From: Alterirhizorhabdus sp964247265
GTDB taxonomy: Bacteria > Pseudomonadota > Alphaproteobacteria > Sphingomonadales > Sphingomonadaceae
NCBI GenBank assembly: GCA_964247265.1
Contig: CAXTTS010000003.1
Coordinates: forward strand, 1 to 51,660
Direction: 5' to 3'
Length of the DNA: 51,660 bases
Of this stretch, positions 50,431-51,660 are shown piece after piece (the stretch's first letter is position 1; the number at the start of each line of letters is the position of its first letter). The notes beneath the pieces were generated by a model. That model saw only the letters and a list, made by a program, of their open reading frames with translations, ran no database searches and was not told the origin of the DNA. Both the position numbers and the translations under genes were made by a program.

Positions 50431-51660
50431 TCAGCCAGTGATCAGCGCACCTGCCGCCCGCCCGGCAAGCCAGCCGAGCGTGATCGCGGTGGTCAGCCCC
50501 ATCGCCGGAAGATAGCCCCAGGACGACGGGCCGGACACCGATCGCGCCGCACCGCCACCGGCGAACAGGTTCGCAAACGGCGTTCCATCCCGGCGCAGCA
50601 CCCGCGCCTGCGCATCAACCTGAAGCCCGCCCTGCGTGTGGTAGAGCGCGCCCGTGACGCGCAGCGCGCGATAGGGCGCCTGGGGCGGGGCGGTGTCCGT
50701 CCAGCGGCGGCCGGCTGCATCGGGCGCACCGTCCCGCGCGGCCGCCTGCGCCGCCGCGATCGTCGCCGCCAGCCGGTCGGGATCGGCGCCGATCAGGCGC
50801 GCGAGATCCTGCGCCGTAGCGGCGGCCTTGGGCGCGTTCAGCTCGATCAGCGAGGCAAGCTCCGGGATGTCGGCGCACCGTGCCTCGATCCGCTTGTCGT
50901 AGATTACCCAGCCGATGCCGTCCGGCTGGCTGGCGAGCGGATGGACCATGCCGGCGATGTCCAGCGTCTCGTCGGTGAAGCGCGCGCCCGCCCTGTTGAC
51001 GATCAGGCCGCCCTCCAGCAGCACCGGCGGCGGCACGGAGATGCCCTGCGGATCGGTGAGCATGGCATAGCCCTGATAGGCTCCCATGTCGCCGAGCGCG
51101 GCGCCAAGCTTCTCGCCGAGGAAGATCGCCTCGCCGTGGCTGCCCTCATGGCCGTTATAGCGCAGCGATCGCGTCTCGGGCATGAAGCGATCGGTCATCG
51201 CCCGGTTCGCGCCGAAGCCGCCCGCCGCCAGGATCAGCGTCTCGCAGCCGACACGCTCGATCGCGCCGTCCGCGCGCTCCAGCACCACGCCGGCCACCCT
51301 GTCGTCCGCATCCGCGACGATATCGACCAGCTTCGTCTCCATCAGCACGTCGATGCCGGCATCGCTCATGCGCGCGTGGAGGAACTGCACCATGTCGAGG
51401 CCGCCATGCCCCGGCCAGCCGTGGAGCCGCTGGCGGCTATTGCCGTAGGAGGCGCGGAAGCGGGTATCGAGTTCCCACGGCAGACCGTGCCGATCGATCA
51501 GCCATTCGAGCGCCGGCGCGCTATTGTCGGCGAGCGCACGCGCGATCACCGGATCGGTCTCGCCGCGCGCCTTGGCCATGATGTCGGCAAAGAACGTGTC
51601 GGCATCGTCGGCGATGCCGTGTGCGGCCTGGCTGCGCGTGCCCGCCGCGCAGACCAGGCC
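50431..51660 (-). CDS. Partial FAD-dependent flavoprotein (fumarate reductase/3-ketosteroid dehydrogenase-like)
   Basis: The open frame enters from the right edge (GLVCAAGTRSQAAHG leads into MAKARG) and ends at 50431, giving at least 409 codons; the N-terminal dinucleotide-binding motif is outside the window. The part visible has the C-terminal FAD-binding features of the succinate dehydrogenase/fumarate reductase flavoprotein group: LILAAGGFGANRAMTDRF, NRAGARFTDETLD, ALYHTQGGLQVDAQARVL, NLFAGGGAARSVSGPSSWGYLPAMGLTTAI. It oxidises or reduces C-C bonds, as in urocanate, tricarballylate or ketosteroid dehydrogenases. Convergence of function with the adjacent oxidase operon is likely. Confidence 0.88.
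   Translation of the reverse strand, partial: GLVCAAGTRSQAAHGIADDADTFFADIMAKARGETDPVIARALADNSAPALEWLIDRHGLPWELDTRFRASYGNSRQRLHGWPGHGGLDMVQFLHARMSDAGIDVLMETKLVDIVADADDRVAGVVLERADGAIERVGCETLILAAGGFGANRAMTDRFMPETRSLRYNGHEGSHGEAIFLGEKLGAALGDMGAYQGYAMLTDPQGISVPPPVLLEGGLIVNRAGARFTDETLDIAGMVHPLASQPDGIGWVIYDKRIEARCADIPELASLIELNAPKAAATAQDLARLIGADPDRLAATIAAAQAAARDGAPDAAGRRWTDTAPPQAPYRALRVTGALYHTQGGLQVDAQARVLRRDGTPFANLFAGGGAARSVSGPSSWGYLPAMGLTTAITLGWLAGRAAGALITG

Overview
The window is chromosomal DNA of a GC-rich alphaproteobacterium, most likely Sphingomonas or a close sphingomonad. Three things point there. A serine palmitoyltransferase matches every active-site position I remember for the Sphingomonas paucimobilis enzyme. 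A crtY-crtI-crtB carotenoid operon of the yellow-pigment type is present. Housekeeping genes (obgE, proB, fpr) are densely packed with ATGA/TTGA overlaps. Both ends cut through genes.

Layout. 1-6,000: a two-gene minus-strand envelope operon (a processive family-2 glycosyltransferase and a beta-rich exported protein), in which the glycosyltransferase gene is split by a 3.83-kb IS1595-type transposon (1627-5456). The transposon has 15-bp terminal inverted repeats, an 8-bp target duplication, a transposase and four passenger genes. 6,000-17,800: acyl-CoA metabolism. A TetR regulator faces a thiolase / short-chain dehydrogenase / acyl-CoA dehydrogenase / phosphotransferase operon, followed by a Phd-VapC type toxin-antitoxin pair (VapC frameshifted), an SDR, a quinone reductase, two convergent crotonases, an alpha/beta hydrolase, a GST and a metal-dependent hydrolase with a divergent TetR. 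18,400-23,100: obgE, fpr, proB, an NAD-dependent epimerase and a GFA-type zinc protein.

23,200-25,600: the sphingolipid locus, with a dedicated acyl carrier protein followed by serine palmitoyltransferase, and divergent to them a membrane protein with the fold of Pycsar (DUF5706) effectors. 25,600-31,600: hybrid histidine kinase, YghA-like SDR, ABC-F ATPase, endonuclease III-like glycosylase and a small membrane protein. 31,600-37,700: carotenoid region. A sterol-desaturase-like hydroxylase and a DUF2141 protein diverge from crtY-crtI-LOG-crtB, whose genes all overlap by 1 to 4 bases.

37,700-40,860 is a decayed, rearranged stretch: a DUF6285 gene, an SDR lacking its nucleotide-binding N-terminus, and two pieces of a serine beta-lactamase-like hydrolase lying in the wrong order. 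40,860-51,660 is a minus-strand catabolic cluster: alpha/beta hydrolase, VOC dioxygenase-like protein, frameshifted Asp/Glu racemase-like gene, hydantoinase/oxoprolinase B and A subunits, a zinc-independent MDR reductase, a GlcD-type FAD oxidase and a partial fumarate-reductase-type flavoprotein, with a 17-bp perfect palindrome in the promoter region. The substrate is not evident from sequence.

The strongest candidates for something little described are the passenger-carrying IS1595 element with its palindromic divergent promoter, the Pycsar-effector-like protein beside sphingolipid genes, and the LOG gene embedded in the carotenoid operon. No rRNA, tRNA or CRISPR array was seen.
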